DNA of 64,000 bases from Qipengyuania proteolytica (GTDB lineage: Bacteria > Pseudomonadota > Alphaproteobacteria > Sphingomonadales > Sphingomonadaceae), in NCBI RefSeq assembly GCF_019711565.1, contig NZ_JAIGNN010000001.1, forward strand, positions 1,302,001 to 1,366,000, in the 5' to 3' direction. The notes under the pieces were generated by a model, which worked only from the letters and a program-made list of their open reading frames with translations, did no database searches and was not told the origin of the DNA. This document shows, piece by piece, positions 42,951 through 51,676 of the stretch. How positions within the stretch are numbered: position 1 is the stretch's first letter; every line of letters starts with the position of its first letter. The translations under genes and the position numbers were made by a program.

Positions 42951-43945
42951 TCCGTCACGCCATCTTCGGAGCCGCGCTGCTGAGCGCGGTGGCGGCGATG
43001 GCGGTGCCACGGATCGATCGGGACGCGGCAATCCAGCAGGATGGCTTGCCCCGGACGCTGTCGGCCTATGGCTTCTTCATCGATCCACGCGCACAGGTGC
43101 CGGACGCAGGGGTCGTGCCCTACCGGCTGAACACCCCGTTGTTCTCCGACGGGGCCGAGAAACTGCGTTTCGTTTATTTGCCCGATGGCACACAGGCGAC
43201 TGCCGACGGCGAAAACCTGCTTGCGTTTCCTGTCGGCACGGCACTGATCAAGACCTTCGCCTTCGAGGAGGCGGGTGAGCGTCGCCTGATCGAAACCCGC
43301 GTTCTCCTCCACCGCGCCGATGGCTGGCTGGCGCTCCCCTATGTCTGGAATGCGGAGCAGTCCGACGCCACGCTCGCGGTTGCAGGCGCGCGGATCGACC
43401 TGACCACGCCGAAAGGCGAGGCGATCAGCTACCGCGTGCCGAACAAGAACCAGTGTAAAGAGTGCCACGGGCTCGACGGGGCGGTGACGCCGATCGGCCC
43501 CAAGGCGCGCAACCTGTCGCGCACCTGGCTCGCCGAGATGGTCGAGCACGGCCACCTCGACCGGATGCCCGCGGATGCGAACCAGCTACCGCTCTGGGAA
43601 AATCGCGAAAGCGCCAGTCTCACCTCTGCGGCACGCGCGTATCTAGACGTCAATTGCGCCCATTGCCACCGACCGGGGGCGACAGCCTCCAACAGCGGCC
43701 TCGACCTGCGCTGGGAGCAGCAAGACCCGCATGCACTGGGCATCGGCAAGCGACCGGTCGCTGCGGGCAGGGGCGCCGGCGGGCACCTGTTCGACATCGT
43801 CCCGGGCAAGCCCGGGGAGTCGATCCTGACCTATCGCATGTCGACCACCGAGCCGGGTGTAGCCATGCCCGAGATCGGCAAGGAAACCGTCGACGAGGAT
43901 GGCCTTGCGGTCGTCCGCCGCTGGATCGAGGAAATGGCCTTTTGA
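42947..43945 (+). CDS. Exported diheme c-type cytochrome (SO2930/HNE_0200 family)
   Basis: A 332-residue periplasmic protein with a short signal peptide (MIRHAIFGAALLSAVAAMA). It has two CxxCH heme sites, C170-K-E-C-H174 and C237-A-H-C-H241. Between and around them are segments such as RLNTPLFSDGAEKLRF and VPNKNQCKECH that typify this uncharacterised family; the first half has a beta-sandwich look. Coupled to the beta-helix gene by ATGA and to the following hydrolase by TTGA. Electron donor and acceptor are unknown. Confidence 0.88.
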   Translation: MIRHAIFGAALLSAVAAMAVPRIDRDAAIQQDGLPRTLSAYGFFIDPRAQVPDAGVVPYRLNTPLFSDGAEKLRFVYLPDGTQATADGENLLAFPVGTALIKTFAFEEAGERRLIETRVLLHRADGWLALPYVWNAEQSDATLAVAGARIDLTTPKGEAISYRVPNKNQCKECHGLDGAVTPIGPKARNLSRTWLAEMVEHGHLDRMPADANQLPLWENRESASLTSAARAYLDVNCAHCHRPGATASNSGLDLRWEQQDPHALGIGKRPVAAGRGAGGHLFDIVPGKPGESILTYRMSTTEPGVAMPEIGKETVDEDGLAVVRRWIEEMAF

Positions 43946-44943
43946 ACAAGTTTCTTCGCGTAATCGCTGTACTCTTCGCCCTGCTGGTGGTCGCGTTCCT
44001 GATTTTCCGCGTGCCGGACACCGACGCGGAGGAGATGTGGGCGAAATACGGAACCGTCCCTTCGCAACGGCTCGAATTGGCCGATGGGCGCACGATCCAC
44101 CTGCGGGACGAGGGGCCGCGCGATGCACCGGTAATCCTGCTGCTGCACGGCTCCAACGCGGACTTGCTGACCTGGCAGGCCTGGGCGGAGCGACTGAGCG
44201 AGACCTACCGCGTCATCCGCTATGACCAGCGCGGCCATGGGCTCACGGGTCCTGCCCCCGACGGCGACTATTCGCAGGGCGCTTTCGTCGCCGATGTCGG
44301 CCTCGTCGCGGACGCGCTCGGGCTCGATACCTTCACGCTCGGAGGCAATTCCATGGGCGGTGGCATCGCCATGGGCTACGCGATTGCACATCCCGAACGG
44401 CTCGACGGGCTGGTGCTGGTCGACGCGGGAGGGGCAGATATTACCCGCGAAGGGAGCGGGAACCTCGCCTTCCAGCTGGCGCGCATTCCCGTTGTGAACA
44501 CGCTCGCCTTCCAGCTGATGCCGCGCTCGATCGTGGAGCGCAGCCTTTCGCAAAGCGTTTCGAACCAGGCCATAGTCACGCCCGCCGCGATCGACCGGTA
44601 CTGGGAGTTGGCCCGCTATCCCGGCAATCGCGACGCGACGATGCAACGCTTCGGGCTCGGCTGGACGGTGCTGGATGCGAAGGATGTAAGCAAGGTGCAG
44701 GTCCCGACCCTGGTCATGTGGGGCAAGGAGGATGCGCTGATCCCCTATGCCGCCGCCGAATGGTATGCGGCCACGCTGCCGAACGCGACGCTGGTTGCCT
44801 ATGACGGCATCGGCCACATTCCCATGGAGGAGGCGGCGGATCGGAGCGCGGCCGACTTGATGCAATGGCTCACAGGTATCGCTGCACCGGCGAACGAAGC
44901 GGCAGCGGAACCCGCTCCGGCGCCGCCCGTTCCGGTTACTTGA
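43942..44943 (+). CDS. Membrane-anchored alpha/beta hydrolase
   Basis: A 333-residue alpha/beta hydrolase. The N-terminal helix (FLRVIAVLFALLVVAFLIF) anchors it, with the catalytic domain most likely periplasmic. Motifs: LLLHGSNADLLTW (oxyanion), RYDQRGHGLT, nucleophile Ser137 in GNSMGG, VMWGKEDALIP (Asp) and GIGHIP (His). The tail is Ala/Pro-rich. The TTG start overlaps the cytochrome stop (TTGA), with GAGGA about nine bases upstream, so translation is coupled. Ester, lactone or epoxide substrates are all possible. Confidence 0.9.
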   Translation: MNKFLRVIAVLFALLVVAFLIFRVPDTDAEEMWAKYGTVPSQRLELADGRTIHLRDEGPRDAPVILLLHGSNADLLTWQAWAERLSETYRVIRYDQRGHGLTGPAPDGDYSQGAFVADVGLVADALGLDTFTLGGNSMGGGIAMGYAIAHPERLDGLVLVDAGGADITREGSGNLAFQLARIPVVNTLAFQLMPRSIVERSLSQSVSNQAIVTPAAIDRYWELARYPGNRDATMQRFGLGWTVLDAKDVSKVQVPTLVMWGKEDALIPYAAAEWYAATLPNATLVAYDGIGHIPMEEAADRSAADLMQWLTGIAAPANEAAAEPAPAPPVPVT

Positions 44944-44995
44944 ACGAACCGCCGCGAGAGCGGTTTCTACAGGGTATCAGGAAGGAACAGGGGTC

Positions 44996-45685
44996 TTGCG
45001 TAAACTCGGAATGATCGGCGGGATGAGCTGGATCTCGACCCGCGTCTATTACGAGCGGATCAACAAGGAAGTGCAGAAGCTCGCGCCGCCGATGGCGAGC
45101 GCGCCGCTGCTGATCGAGAGCCTCGACTATTCACAGATCTACGACGCCAAGAATGCGGACGATTGGGACAAGGTCGCCTCGATCCTGGTCGATTCCGCCC
45201 GCCGCCTCGAAAGCGCAGGAGCAGAGGGCCTCGTCATTGCCGCGAATGCGATGCACAAGGTGTACGATCGTCTGACCGAGGCCGTCTCCATCCCCGTCCT
45301 GCACATTGCCGACAGCGTCGGTGAAGCGATGCAGGCAGCGGATTGCACCAGTGCCGCTCTCCTCGGCACGCGCTTCGTCATGACCGAGAACTTCTATCGC
45401 GATCGCCTGGTCTCACATGGCGTCGAACTGCTCCCGCCCAAGCCCGACGTGGTCGATATGGTCGACGGGATCATCTACAAGGAACTGATGCTGGGACGCG
45501 TCACCCGCGATGCGGAGCGGGCGCTGAAGACCATCATCACGCAGAAGGAAAAGGAGGGTGCAGCAGCCATAGTCCTTGCCTGCACCGAACTCGAAATGGT
45601 CGTGGATACACGCGCAAATGTGCTGCCCGTGTTCGATTCGACCGAAATTCATTGCCGCGCTGCAGCAAACTGGATTTTCGATTAG
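44996..45685 (+). CDS. Aspartate/glutamate racemase-family protein with one catalytic residue missing
   Basis: A 229-residue protein of the YgeA-like amino-acid racemase family. A TTG start behind AAGGA gives the family N-terminus MRKLGMIGGMSWIST; the next ATG would truncate it. The C-terminal catalytic Cys is present as C196 in LACTELE. The partner position before Asn in the first motif, Cys or Thr in active racemases, is Ala83 (IAANAMHK). I therefore doubt a normal two-base racemase activity. It is 52 bases downstream of the hydrolase gene and could belong to the same transcript. Confidence 0.88.
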   Translation: MRKLGMIGGMSWISTRVYYERINKEVQKLAPPMASAPLLIESLDYSQIYDAKNADDWDKVASILVDSARRLESAGAEGLVIAANAMHKVYDRLTEAVSIPVLHIADSVGEAMQAADCTSAALLGTRFVMTENFYRDRLVSHGVELLPPKPDVVDMVDGIIYKELMLGRVTRDAERALKTIITQKEKEGAAAIVLACTELEMVVDTRANVLPVFDSTEIHCRAAANWIFD

Positions 45686-45820
45686 ACCCGACCTGCCAAA
45701 TGTTGCGTCCTTTTGGCGACAGTTTCCGACTTTTCAGCTGAAATTTACCATGCGGGTATTGATCGATGGTTTCCGGCCGTCATTCTGATCGCTTCTCACT
45801 CAAGGGAAGGGACTCGCAAT

Positions 45821-46954
45821 ATGAAAATTACCTTCGGTCGCGTTGCGGCCGTGAGCGTCGTTGCGCTTGCTGCTGCGGGCATGGCCAATACCGGCACTGC
45901 CCAGTCGACGCCCGCAAAGGGCGCCAAAATCGAGAATTCCTATATCTGCGTCTTCAACCCCGGCCTTGTGGCCAAGGGCAACGTCAAGGCTGAAGCCGCG
46001 CGCTCGGCGCAGGCTGCCGGCGGTTCGGTATCGCACGAGTACAAGAATACCATTCGTGGCTTCGCGGTGAATGCTTCGGCTCAGGGCGTTTCCAAGATGC
46101 AGGCCAGCAATCCGCGCATCGCGTTCTGCGAGCAAGACCAGATCATGGCGACCGATCAGAAGGGCAAGGGCAAGCCCGGTGGCACCGCTCCGCCGCCGGA
46201 ATCCACTCCTTGGGGCGTTCTGCGCGTCGGTGGCGGCCTGGTTGGCTCGACCGCGACAGCCTGGGTCATCGATACGGGTATCGATTACGATCATCCCGAT
46301 CTGAATGTGGATACCGCACGTTCGGCGAGCTTTACCCGCGAAAAGACTGGCGATGACGGCAACGGGCACGGAACCCATGTCGCCGGCACGATCGCGGCCA
46401 TCAAGGGCAATGGCATCGGTGTTGTCGGTGTCTCGCCTGGCAGCAGGGTTGTAGCGGTCAAGGTTCTCACCAGCAGCGGTTCCGGGTCGAACAGCGGCGT
46501 TATTGCCGGTGTCGATTATGCCGCCGCCAATTTCGCGAACGGAGATGTCGCCAACATGAGCCTTGGTGGCGGGTTCAGCCAGGCGTTGAACGACGCTGTG
46601 GTCGCTGCTGCGGCAAAGGGCCTCAAGTTCGCACTTGCAGCCGGCAACGAAAGCACCAGCGCGACGACCAAATCGCCGGCATCGGCCAATGGTCCGAACA
46701 TCTACACGATCAGTTCCTTCGCGCAGGGTGACAACTGGTCGAGCTTCTCGAACTACGGCAACCCGCCGGTCGATTTTGCCGAGCCGGGTTCGGCGATCCC
46801 GTCGACCTACAAGGCCGGCGGCTATGCGACGCTGTCGGGCACCTCGATGGCTAGCCCGCATGCAGCCGGCCTGCTGCTGCTTGGCAATATCCGTAGCGGT
46901 GGCACCGTCAACGGGGACCCGGACGGAAACGCGGACACGATCGGCATCAACTGA
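45821..46954 (+). CDS. Secreted S8 (subtilisin-family) serine protease
   Basis: A 377-residue exported protease. Signal peptide about residues 1-28 (ending GTAQS), an inhibitor-I9-like propeptide with two cysteines (ICVFNPG and IAFCEQDQ), then the catalytic domain with D151 (VIDTGIDYDHPD), H183 (GHGTHVAGT) and S342 (SGTSMASPHAAG), plus the oxyanion Asn in LAAGNE. The short C-terminal DPDGNADTIGI may bind calcium. AAGGGAAGG lies about ten bases before the ATG. A hairpin terminator follows, so it is probably monocistronic. Confidence 0.95.
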   Translation: MKITFGRVAAVSVVALAAAGMANTGTAQSTPAKGAKIENSYICVFNPGLVAKGNVKAEAARSAQAAGGSVSHEYKNTIRGFAVNASAQGVSKMQASNPRIAFCEQDQIMATDQKGKGKPGGTAPPPESTPWGVLRVGGGLVGSTATAWVIDTGIDYDHPDLNVDTARSASFTREKTGDDGNGHGTHVAGTIAAIKGNGIGVVGVSPGSRVVAVKVLTSSGSGSNSGVIAGVDYAAANFANGDVANMSLGGGFSQALNDAVVAAAAKGLKFALAAGNESTSATTKSPASANGPNIYTISSFAQGDNWSSFSNYGNPPVDFAEPGSAIPSTYKAGGYATLSGTSMASPHAAGLLLLGNIRSGGTVNGDPDGNADTIGIN

Positions 46955-46974
46955 TCGCAACCCGATGAAAAAGG

Positions 46975-47010
46975 GGGCTGCGCGGCTTTGGTCGCGCGGC
47001 CCTTTCTTTT
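46975..47010 (+). terminator. Rho-independent terminator after the subtilase gene
   Basis: A 10-bp stem with one G-U pair (46975-46984 with 46993-47002), an eight-base loop, and TTTCTTTT. Confidence 0.85.
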
Positions 47011-47107
47011 GGTCGCAGGCAAGCGCGCTTTTTGCCGATATCCCTGAGAGTTCGCGCTCTGTTCACGTTGTCGCCGCGCGGTGCCTGACCTAAGCCACGC
47101 GCCAACG

Positions 47108-48268
47108 ATGACCAGAGCCCGCTATGCCGCCAATCCCGCCCAGTCGCGCGGGCGCGAATTCGCCGAAGAGCGGGAGGGCACGCGCGGTCCGCGCAGCGAA
47201 TTCCAGCGCGACCGCGACCGGATCGTCCACTCGATCGCCTTCCGCCGCCTGCGGTCCAAGACCCAGGTGTTCATTGCGCCCGATGGCGACCATTATCGTA
47301 CCCGCCTGACCCACAGCATCGAAGTGGCGCAGATCGGTCGCGTGATCGCGCGCGAGCTGGGGCTTGACGAGGACCTCACCGAGGCGCTGTGCCTGGGCCA
47401 CGACATCGGCCACCCGCCGTTCGGCCATGCGGGCGAAACCGCGCTGGAAGAGGCGATGGTCCACGCCGGCGGCTATGATCACAACGCGCAGGGCATTCGT
47501 ACGCTGGCGCGGCTCGAAAGCCCCTATTGCGATCACGAAGGTCTCAACCTCACCTGGGAGACGCTTGAGGGTCTCGCAAAGCATAATGGCCCGATCTCGG
47601 CGCCCAACTGGGCGCTGGCGGAAATCGACGCCGCCTTTCCGCTCGAACTGGGCTCGTGGCCCTCGCTCGAAGCGCAGGTGGCGGCGCTGGCGGACGATAT
47701 CGCCTACGACAATCACGACATCGACGACGGCCTGCGCGCCGGTTTCCTCGAACTCGACGACCTGCTGACGCTCGACCTATTGGCCGACCAGTGGCGTGAG
47801 GTCGAAAAGCGGTTCCCCCACGCGCCGCACGATCGCAAGCTGCGCGAGCTGGTCCGCACCCAGATCGGACGCATGGTGAACGACCTGCTCACGCAGACCC
47901 GCGCCAATGTGCAGGACGTGGCCAGTGTCGACGAGGTGCGGTCCGCCGGAAAGGTGCTCGCGGCGTTTTCGCCGGCGATGTGGGAGCAGGAGCGCCGGCT
48001 GAAGAAGTTCATGTACGAACGCCTCTATTACCACCCCGAGCAGCTGCAGACCGCCGAACGCGCGCGCGACGTCATTTCGCGCCTCTACGTGGCCTACAGC
48101 CAGGACCCCTCGACCATGCCCGACGAATGGCTCGCCAAGGCACCGCAGGGCGATCCGCACCGCAGCCGGCATATCGCCGATTTCATTGCCGGCATGACCG
48201 ACCGCTACGCCATCGAGCAGGTGCGCCGCATCTATGGCCGCGCGCCCGAAGGCCTGAGCAATGTCTGA
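47108..48268 (+). CDS. dgt: Deoxyguanosinetriphosphate triphosphohydrolase-like protein
   Basis: HD-domain dNTP triphosphohydrolase, 386 residues. Metal ligands sit in RLTHSIEV (first His), LGHDIGHPPFGHAGE (His-Asp pair and following His) and the later DDIAYDNHDIDDG Asp. This is the type-2 dgt-like group common in alphaproteobacteria, which regulates dNTP pools. I chose ATG 47108 (MTRARYAAN); a GTG at 47081 would add nine residues, and neither has a good ribosome-binding site. The 3' end overlaps the next gene by 8 bases. Confidence 0.93.
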   Translation: MTRARYAANPAQSRGREFAEEREGTRGPRSEFQRDRDRIVHSIAFRRLRSKTQVFIAPDGDHYRTRLTHSIEVAQIGRVIARELGLDEDLTEALCLGHDIGHPPFGHAGETALEEAMVHAGGYDHNAQGIRTLARLESPYCDHEGLNLTWETLEGLAKHNGPISAPNWALAEIDAAFPLELGSWPSLEAQVAALADDIAYDNHDIDDGLRAGFLELDDLLTLDLLADQWREVEKRFPHAPHDRKLRELVRTQIGRMVNDLLTQTRANVQDVASVDEVRSAGKVLAAFSPAMWEQERRLKKFMYERLYYHPEQLQTAERARDVISRLYVAYSQDPSTMPDEWLAKAPQGDPHRSRHIADFIAGMTDRYAIEQVRRIYGRAPEGLSNV

Positions 48269-48956
48269 GACGATCCGGATCCTGCTGGTCGGCGCGACCG
48301 GGCTGATCGGCGGCAAGGTGATGGAAGCCTGCGTCGGACGCGAGGACGTGCGCCTGTCCGCAATTGCCCGGCGCGAGGCGCCGCTGCCGCAGGGCATTCG
48401 GATGGAGCTGTTCGTTGCCGAACCGTCCAAATGGGGCGAGGTGATCGAGGCCGTCCGCCCCAAGGCGATGATCTGCGCGCTGGGAACGACATGGAAGAAG
48501 TCTGGCGAGGACGAGGCGGCGTTTCGCGCGGTCGACCAAGACCTCGTCATGGCAGTCGCCGAGGCGGCGAAGCGGCATGATGTCGAGCGCTTCGTCCACG
48601 TAAGTTCGACCGGTGCGGCGATCGCGTCGAAAAACTTCTATCTCAAGGTCAAGGGCGAGGTGGAGCGTGACCTCACCAAGCTGCGCTTCGGACGTCTCGA
48701 CATCCTGCGTCCCGGCCTGCTGCGCGGCCAGCGTGACAACGACCGCCGCCCGGGCGAGCGGATCGGTATCGCGATGGCTCCCGTGATGAACCTGATGCTC
48801 CACGGCCAGTACCGCCAGTATCGCGCGATCAGGGCCGAAACCGTCGCGGATGCCGCGCTGGCGCTGGCCAAGCGCGCGGCTCGCGGCCGCTTCATCCACG
48901 ACAACGACGCGATCGAGCGGGCCGCCAAGACCCTGCCGCAGATCGGGGAAGGGTAG
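48261..48956 (+). CDS. NAD(P)-binding atypical SDR (HTATIP2-like)
   Basis: A 231-residue Rossmann protein with LLVGATGLIGGKVMEA as the dinucleotide motif and FVHVSSTGAA in the place of the active-site strand. It then has KVKGEVERDL, with a Lys but no clear YxxxK, and LRPGLLRGQR. This is the pattern of NmrA/HTATIP2-type atypical SDRs, often regulatory or redox-sensing rather than catalytic. Translation probably couples to dgt (8-bp overlap), and the ABA4-like gene follows by 9 bases. Confidence 0.85.
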   Translation: MSETIRILLVGATGLIGGKVMEACVGREDVRLSAIARREAPLPQGIRMELFVAEPSKWGEVIEAVRPKAMICALGTTWKKSGEDEAAFRAVDQDLVMAVAEAAKRHDVERFVHVSSTGAAIASKNFYLKVKGEVERDLTKLRFGRLDILRPGLLRGQRDNDRRPGERIGIAMAPVMNLMLHGQYRQYRAIRAETVADAALALAKRAARGRFIHDNDAIERAAKTLPQIGEG

Positions 48957-48965
48957 GCCAAGGCC

Positions 48966-49415
48966 ATGTGGGATACGCTGTTCGGACTGGGCAACGGGCT
49001 CGCCATGGTGATGTGGCTGTGCCTCATCCTGCTGCCGCGCTGGCCTGCGCTGCTGGCGGCGGTGCTTTACCTCGGCGTCGGGCTGCTGTGCCTGACCTAT
49101 GCAGTCCTGCTCGTTGCCGTGGTCGGCAACATGGTCGATCCCGTGGGCGGTGGCGCCTCGGCCGACTTCAGCACCATCGAGGGGGTCCGGGCGATCTTCG
49201 CGAGCGATGGCGGCGTCACCATCGGCTGGATCCATTACCTCGCCTTCGACCTCTTCGTCGGCCTGTGGATCGCGCGCGATGCCGATGCCAAGGGATTTTC
49301 GCGGCTGGTGCAGGCCCCGATCCTGCTCGCGACCTTCCTTGCCGGCCCGCTCGGCCTCTTCCTGTGGCTGGCAATCCGCGAACGCAGCGCGCGCAGGCTG
49401 GGGCGCTGGCAATAG
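48966..49415 (+). CDS. ABA4-like (DUF4281) membrane protein
   Basis: A 149-residue protein with four hydrophobic segments. The motif GWIHYLAFDLFVGLWIARDA is characteristic of DUF4281, the family of plant ABA4, which is needed for neoxanthin synthesis from violaxanthin. Bacterial members occur in pigmented alphaproteobacteria; their activity on carotenoids is plausible but not shown by anything here, since no crt genes are in the window. AAGG precedes the ATG. Confidence 0.87.
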   Translation: MWDTLFGLGNGLAMVMWLCLILLPRWPALLAAVLYLGVGLLCLTYAVLLVAVVGNMVDPVGGGASADFSTIEGVRAIFASDGGVTIGWIHYLAFDLFVGLWIARDADAKGFSRLVQAPILLATFLAGPLGLFLWLAIRERSARRLGRWQ

Positions 49416-49480
49416 CAGGTTGCCACATGCAACCTTTGTGGCATGATGATCCTCACAGCTGAAAACAGCGGAGAGGATAT

Positions 49481-51031
49481 ATGTCGGAGACCCCGAAGCT
49501 TACGTTCGACGAGCTCGTCCGCCACTGGGCGAACGAAAAACCCGATGCCGTGGCGCTGGAGCAGGATGGCGATGCGCTGACCTTCGCCCAGCTCGAGCAC
49601 CGGTCGCGCAAGATCGTCGGCATGCTCGCCGCGCACGGGGTGGGCAGGGGCGACCGCATTGCCTGGCTCGGCAAGAATGCCCGCCACTATTTCGAACTGT
49701 TCTATTCGGCGGCCCGCGTCGGCGCGGTGATGGTGCCGATCGGCTGGCGGCTCGCCGCCCCCGAGATCGCCTACATCCTCGGCGACACGGGCGCGAAGGT
49801 GCTGTTCATCGACAACGGGTTCGACGAGCTGGCGTCCAAGGCCTGCGCCCAGATGGAGCGCGCACCCGAAGTGGTCGATACGCCGACCGCGCTGGCGGAA
49901 ATCGCGGCGGCCGAGCCGGCCGAATTCAACGCTGCCGGGCCGGACGACGCCGTGCTCCAGCTCTACACCTCGGGCACGACTGGCAATCCGAAGGGCGCGG
50001 TGCTGACCAACCGCAACCTGTTCGCGCTGCGCATCCCTGCCGAGGAGGCCGGGCAGCCGTGGTCGAGCTGGGACGATGACGAAGCGATCCTCGTCTGCAT
50101 GCCCTGCGCGCATATCGGCGGCACCGGGCTCGGCATCATGGCGATGGCGGCTGGGATCAGGGCGATCGTGCAGTCCGAATTCACGCCCGACGGCGTGCTC
50201 GACGGGTTCGAACAGGGCATAACGCGGCTGTTCATCGTCCCTGCCGCGCTGCAGATGGTGATCCAGCACCCGCGCGCAAAGTCGACCGACATGTCGGGCG
50301 TCAAATACGTCCTTTACGGGGCCGCGCCGATCCCGCTCGACCTGCTGCGCGAAGCGGTCCAGACCATTCCCGATGCGGGCTTCCTGCAATGTTACGGCAT
50401 GACCGAGACCACCGGGACCATCGCCATCCTGCCGCCCGACGATCACTCGCTGGAAGGGAATCAGCGAATGAAATCGGCCGGCAAGGCCGTGCCCGGGGCG
50501 GAACTCAAGGTCATCGGCGAGGACGGCGAGGAGCTGCCGCGCGGCGAGGTCGGCGAGCTCATCTGCAAGAGCCCGTCGAACATGGAAGGCTATTGGAACC
50601 TGCCGGAGGCGACCTCGTCCTCGCTGATCGACGGCTGGATGCACACGGGCGATGCCGCCTATATGGACGAGGACGGTTATGTCTTCATCCAGGACCGGAT
50701 CAAGGACATGATCATTTCGGGCGGCGAAAACGTCTATCCCGCGCAGGTCGAAAGCGCGATCTACGGCCATCCGGCGGTGGCGGAGGTGGCTGTGATCGGT
50801 GTGCCCGACGATACCTGGGGCGAGGCGGTGAAAGCGTGCGTAGTCTGCAAGCCGGGCCAGCAGCTCGATACGGACGATCTCATCGCCTTCACGCGCGAGC
50901 GGCTGGCCGGGTTCAAGGTGCCCAAGAGCATCGACGTGATCGAGGTGATGCCGCGCAATGCCAGCGGCAAGATCTTGCGGCGCGAGCTGCGCGCACCCTA
51001 TTGGGAAGGGCGCGAGCGGGCGGTCAATTGA
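49481..51031 (+). CDS. AMP-dependent acyl-CoA synthetase/ligase
   Basis: A 516-residue ANL-superfamily ligase that activates a carboxylic acid as an acyl-adenylate, then a CoA thioester. Core motifs: LYTSGTTGNPKGAVLTN (P-loop), YGMTETTGTIA, GWMHTGDAAYMDEDGY, DRIKDMIISGGENVYP and the C-terminal catalytic Lys in NASGKILRRELR. Chain-length preference is not readable; it looks like the medium/long-chain fatty-acid group. AGAGGA lies five bases before the ATG. The stop overlaps the next TTG start. Confidence 0.95.
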   Translation: MSETPKLTFDELVRHWANEKPDAVALEQDGDALTFAQLEHRSRKIVGMLAAHGVGRGDRIAWLGKNARHYFELFYSAARVGAVMVPIGWRLAAPEIAYILGDTGAKVLFIDNGFDELASKACAQMERAPEVVDTPTALAEIAAAEPAEFNAAGPDDAVLQLYTSGTTGNPKGAVLTNRNLFALRIPAEEAGQPWSSWDDDEAILVCMPCAHIGGTGLGIMAMAAGIRAIVQSEFTPDGVLDGFEQGITRLFIVPAALQMVIQHPRAKSTDMSGVKYVLYGAAPIPLDLLREAVQTIPDAGFLQCYGMTETTGTIAILPPDDHSLEGNQRMKSAGKAVPGAELKVIGEDGEELPRGEVGELICKSPSNMEGYWNLPEATSSSLIDGWMHTGDAAYMDEDGYVFIQDRIKDMIISGGENVYPAQVESAIYGHPAVAEVAVIGVPDDTWGEAVKACVVCKPGQQLDTDDLIAFTRERLAGFKVPKSIDVIEVMPRNASGKILRRELRAPYWEGRERAVN

Positions 51032-51624
51032 AGCGCCACGCCCCGGCGACGGCGCGCAATTCGGGACCGCTGGCGGCGGTGCTGGCGCAGGAGTTGCCGG
51101 ACAGCGGACTGGTGCTCGAAATCGCCAGCGGAAGCGGCGAGCATGCGGTCTTCATGGCGCGGCGGTTCCCGTGGCTCGCATGGCAGCCGAGCGACCGCGA
51201 TCCGGAGGCGCTCGCCTCGGTCGATGCCTGGGCGGAGGAGACTGCCGCTTCGAATCTCCGCCCGGCACTTGCGCTCGATGCCTCGGCTGAGGACTGGCCT
51301 GTCAAAGCGGCGGACGCGGTAGTCTGCGTGAACATGGTCCACATCAGCCCTTGGCGCGCGACTGAAGGCCTGTTTGCAGGGGCAGGGCGGATACTGACCG
51401 AGGGGGCGCCGCTGATCCTCTACGGCCCCTATCTAGAAGACGACGTGCCGACAGCGCAGTCCAACATAGATTTCGACGCCAGCCTTCGCGCCCGCGATCC
51501 GCGCTGGGGCCTCAGGCGCGTGGCGAATATCGATGCGCTGGCGGCGGGGCAGGGGTTCCGGCGGACCGCGCGGCACGCCATGCCGGCCAACAACCTGACG
51601 CTCGTCTATCGCAAGCCGCAATAG
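51028..51624 (+). CDS. DUF938 protein (methyltransferase fold)
   Basis: A 198-residue protein whose N-terminus (KRHAPATARNSGPLAAVL) and LVLEIASGSGEHAVF glycine-rich loop match DUF938, a family with an AdoMet-methyltransferase fold. The VCVNMVHISPW and LILYGPYLEDD segments also fit. The start is a TTG overlapping the ligase stop (TTGA). Substrate unknown. A GC-rich hairpin separates it from the convergent entericidin gene. Confidence 0.9.
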   Translation: MKRHAPATARNSGPLAAVLAQELPDSGLVLEIASGSGEHAVFMARRFPWLAWQPSDRDPEALASVDAWAEETAASNLRPALALDASAEDWPVKAADAVVCVNMVHISPWRATEGLFAGAGRILTEGAPLILYGPYLEDDVPTAQSNIDFDASLRARDPRWGLRRVANIDALAAGQGFRRTARHAMPANNLTLVYRKPQ

Positions 51625-51626
51625 CA

Positions 51627-51654
51627 AAGCGCCCGCCGGTGGGGGCGGGCGCTT
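51627..51654. terminator. Bidirectional hairpin between DUF938 and the entericidin gene
   Basis: Perfect 11-bp stem AAGCGCCCGCC (51627-51637) with GGCGGGCGCTT (51644-51654). T runs are short on both strands, so efficiency is uncertain. Confidence 0.65.
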
Positions 51655-51676
51655 CAACAGATACTGGCTCGGTGGC

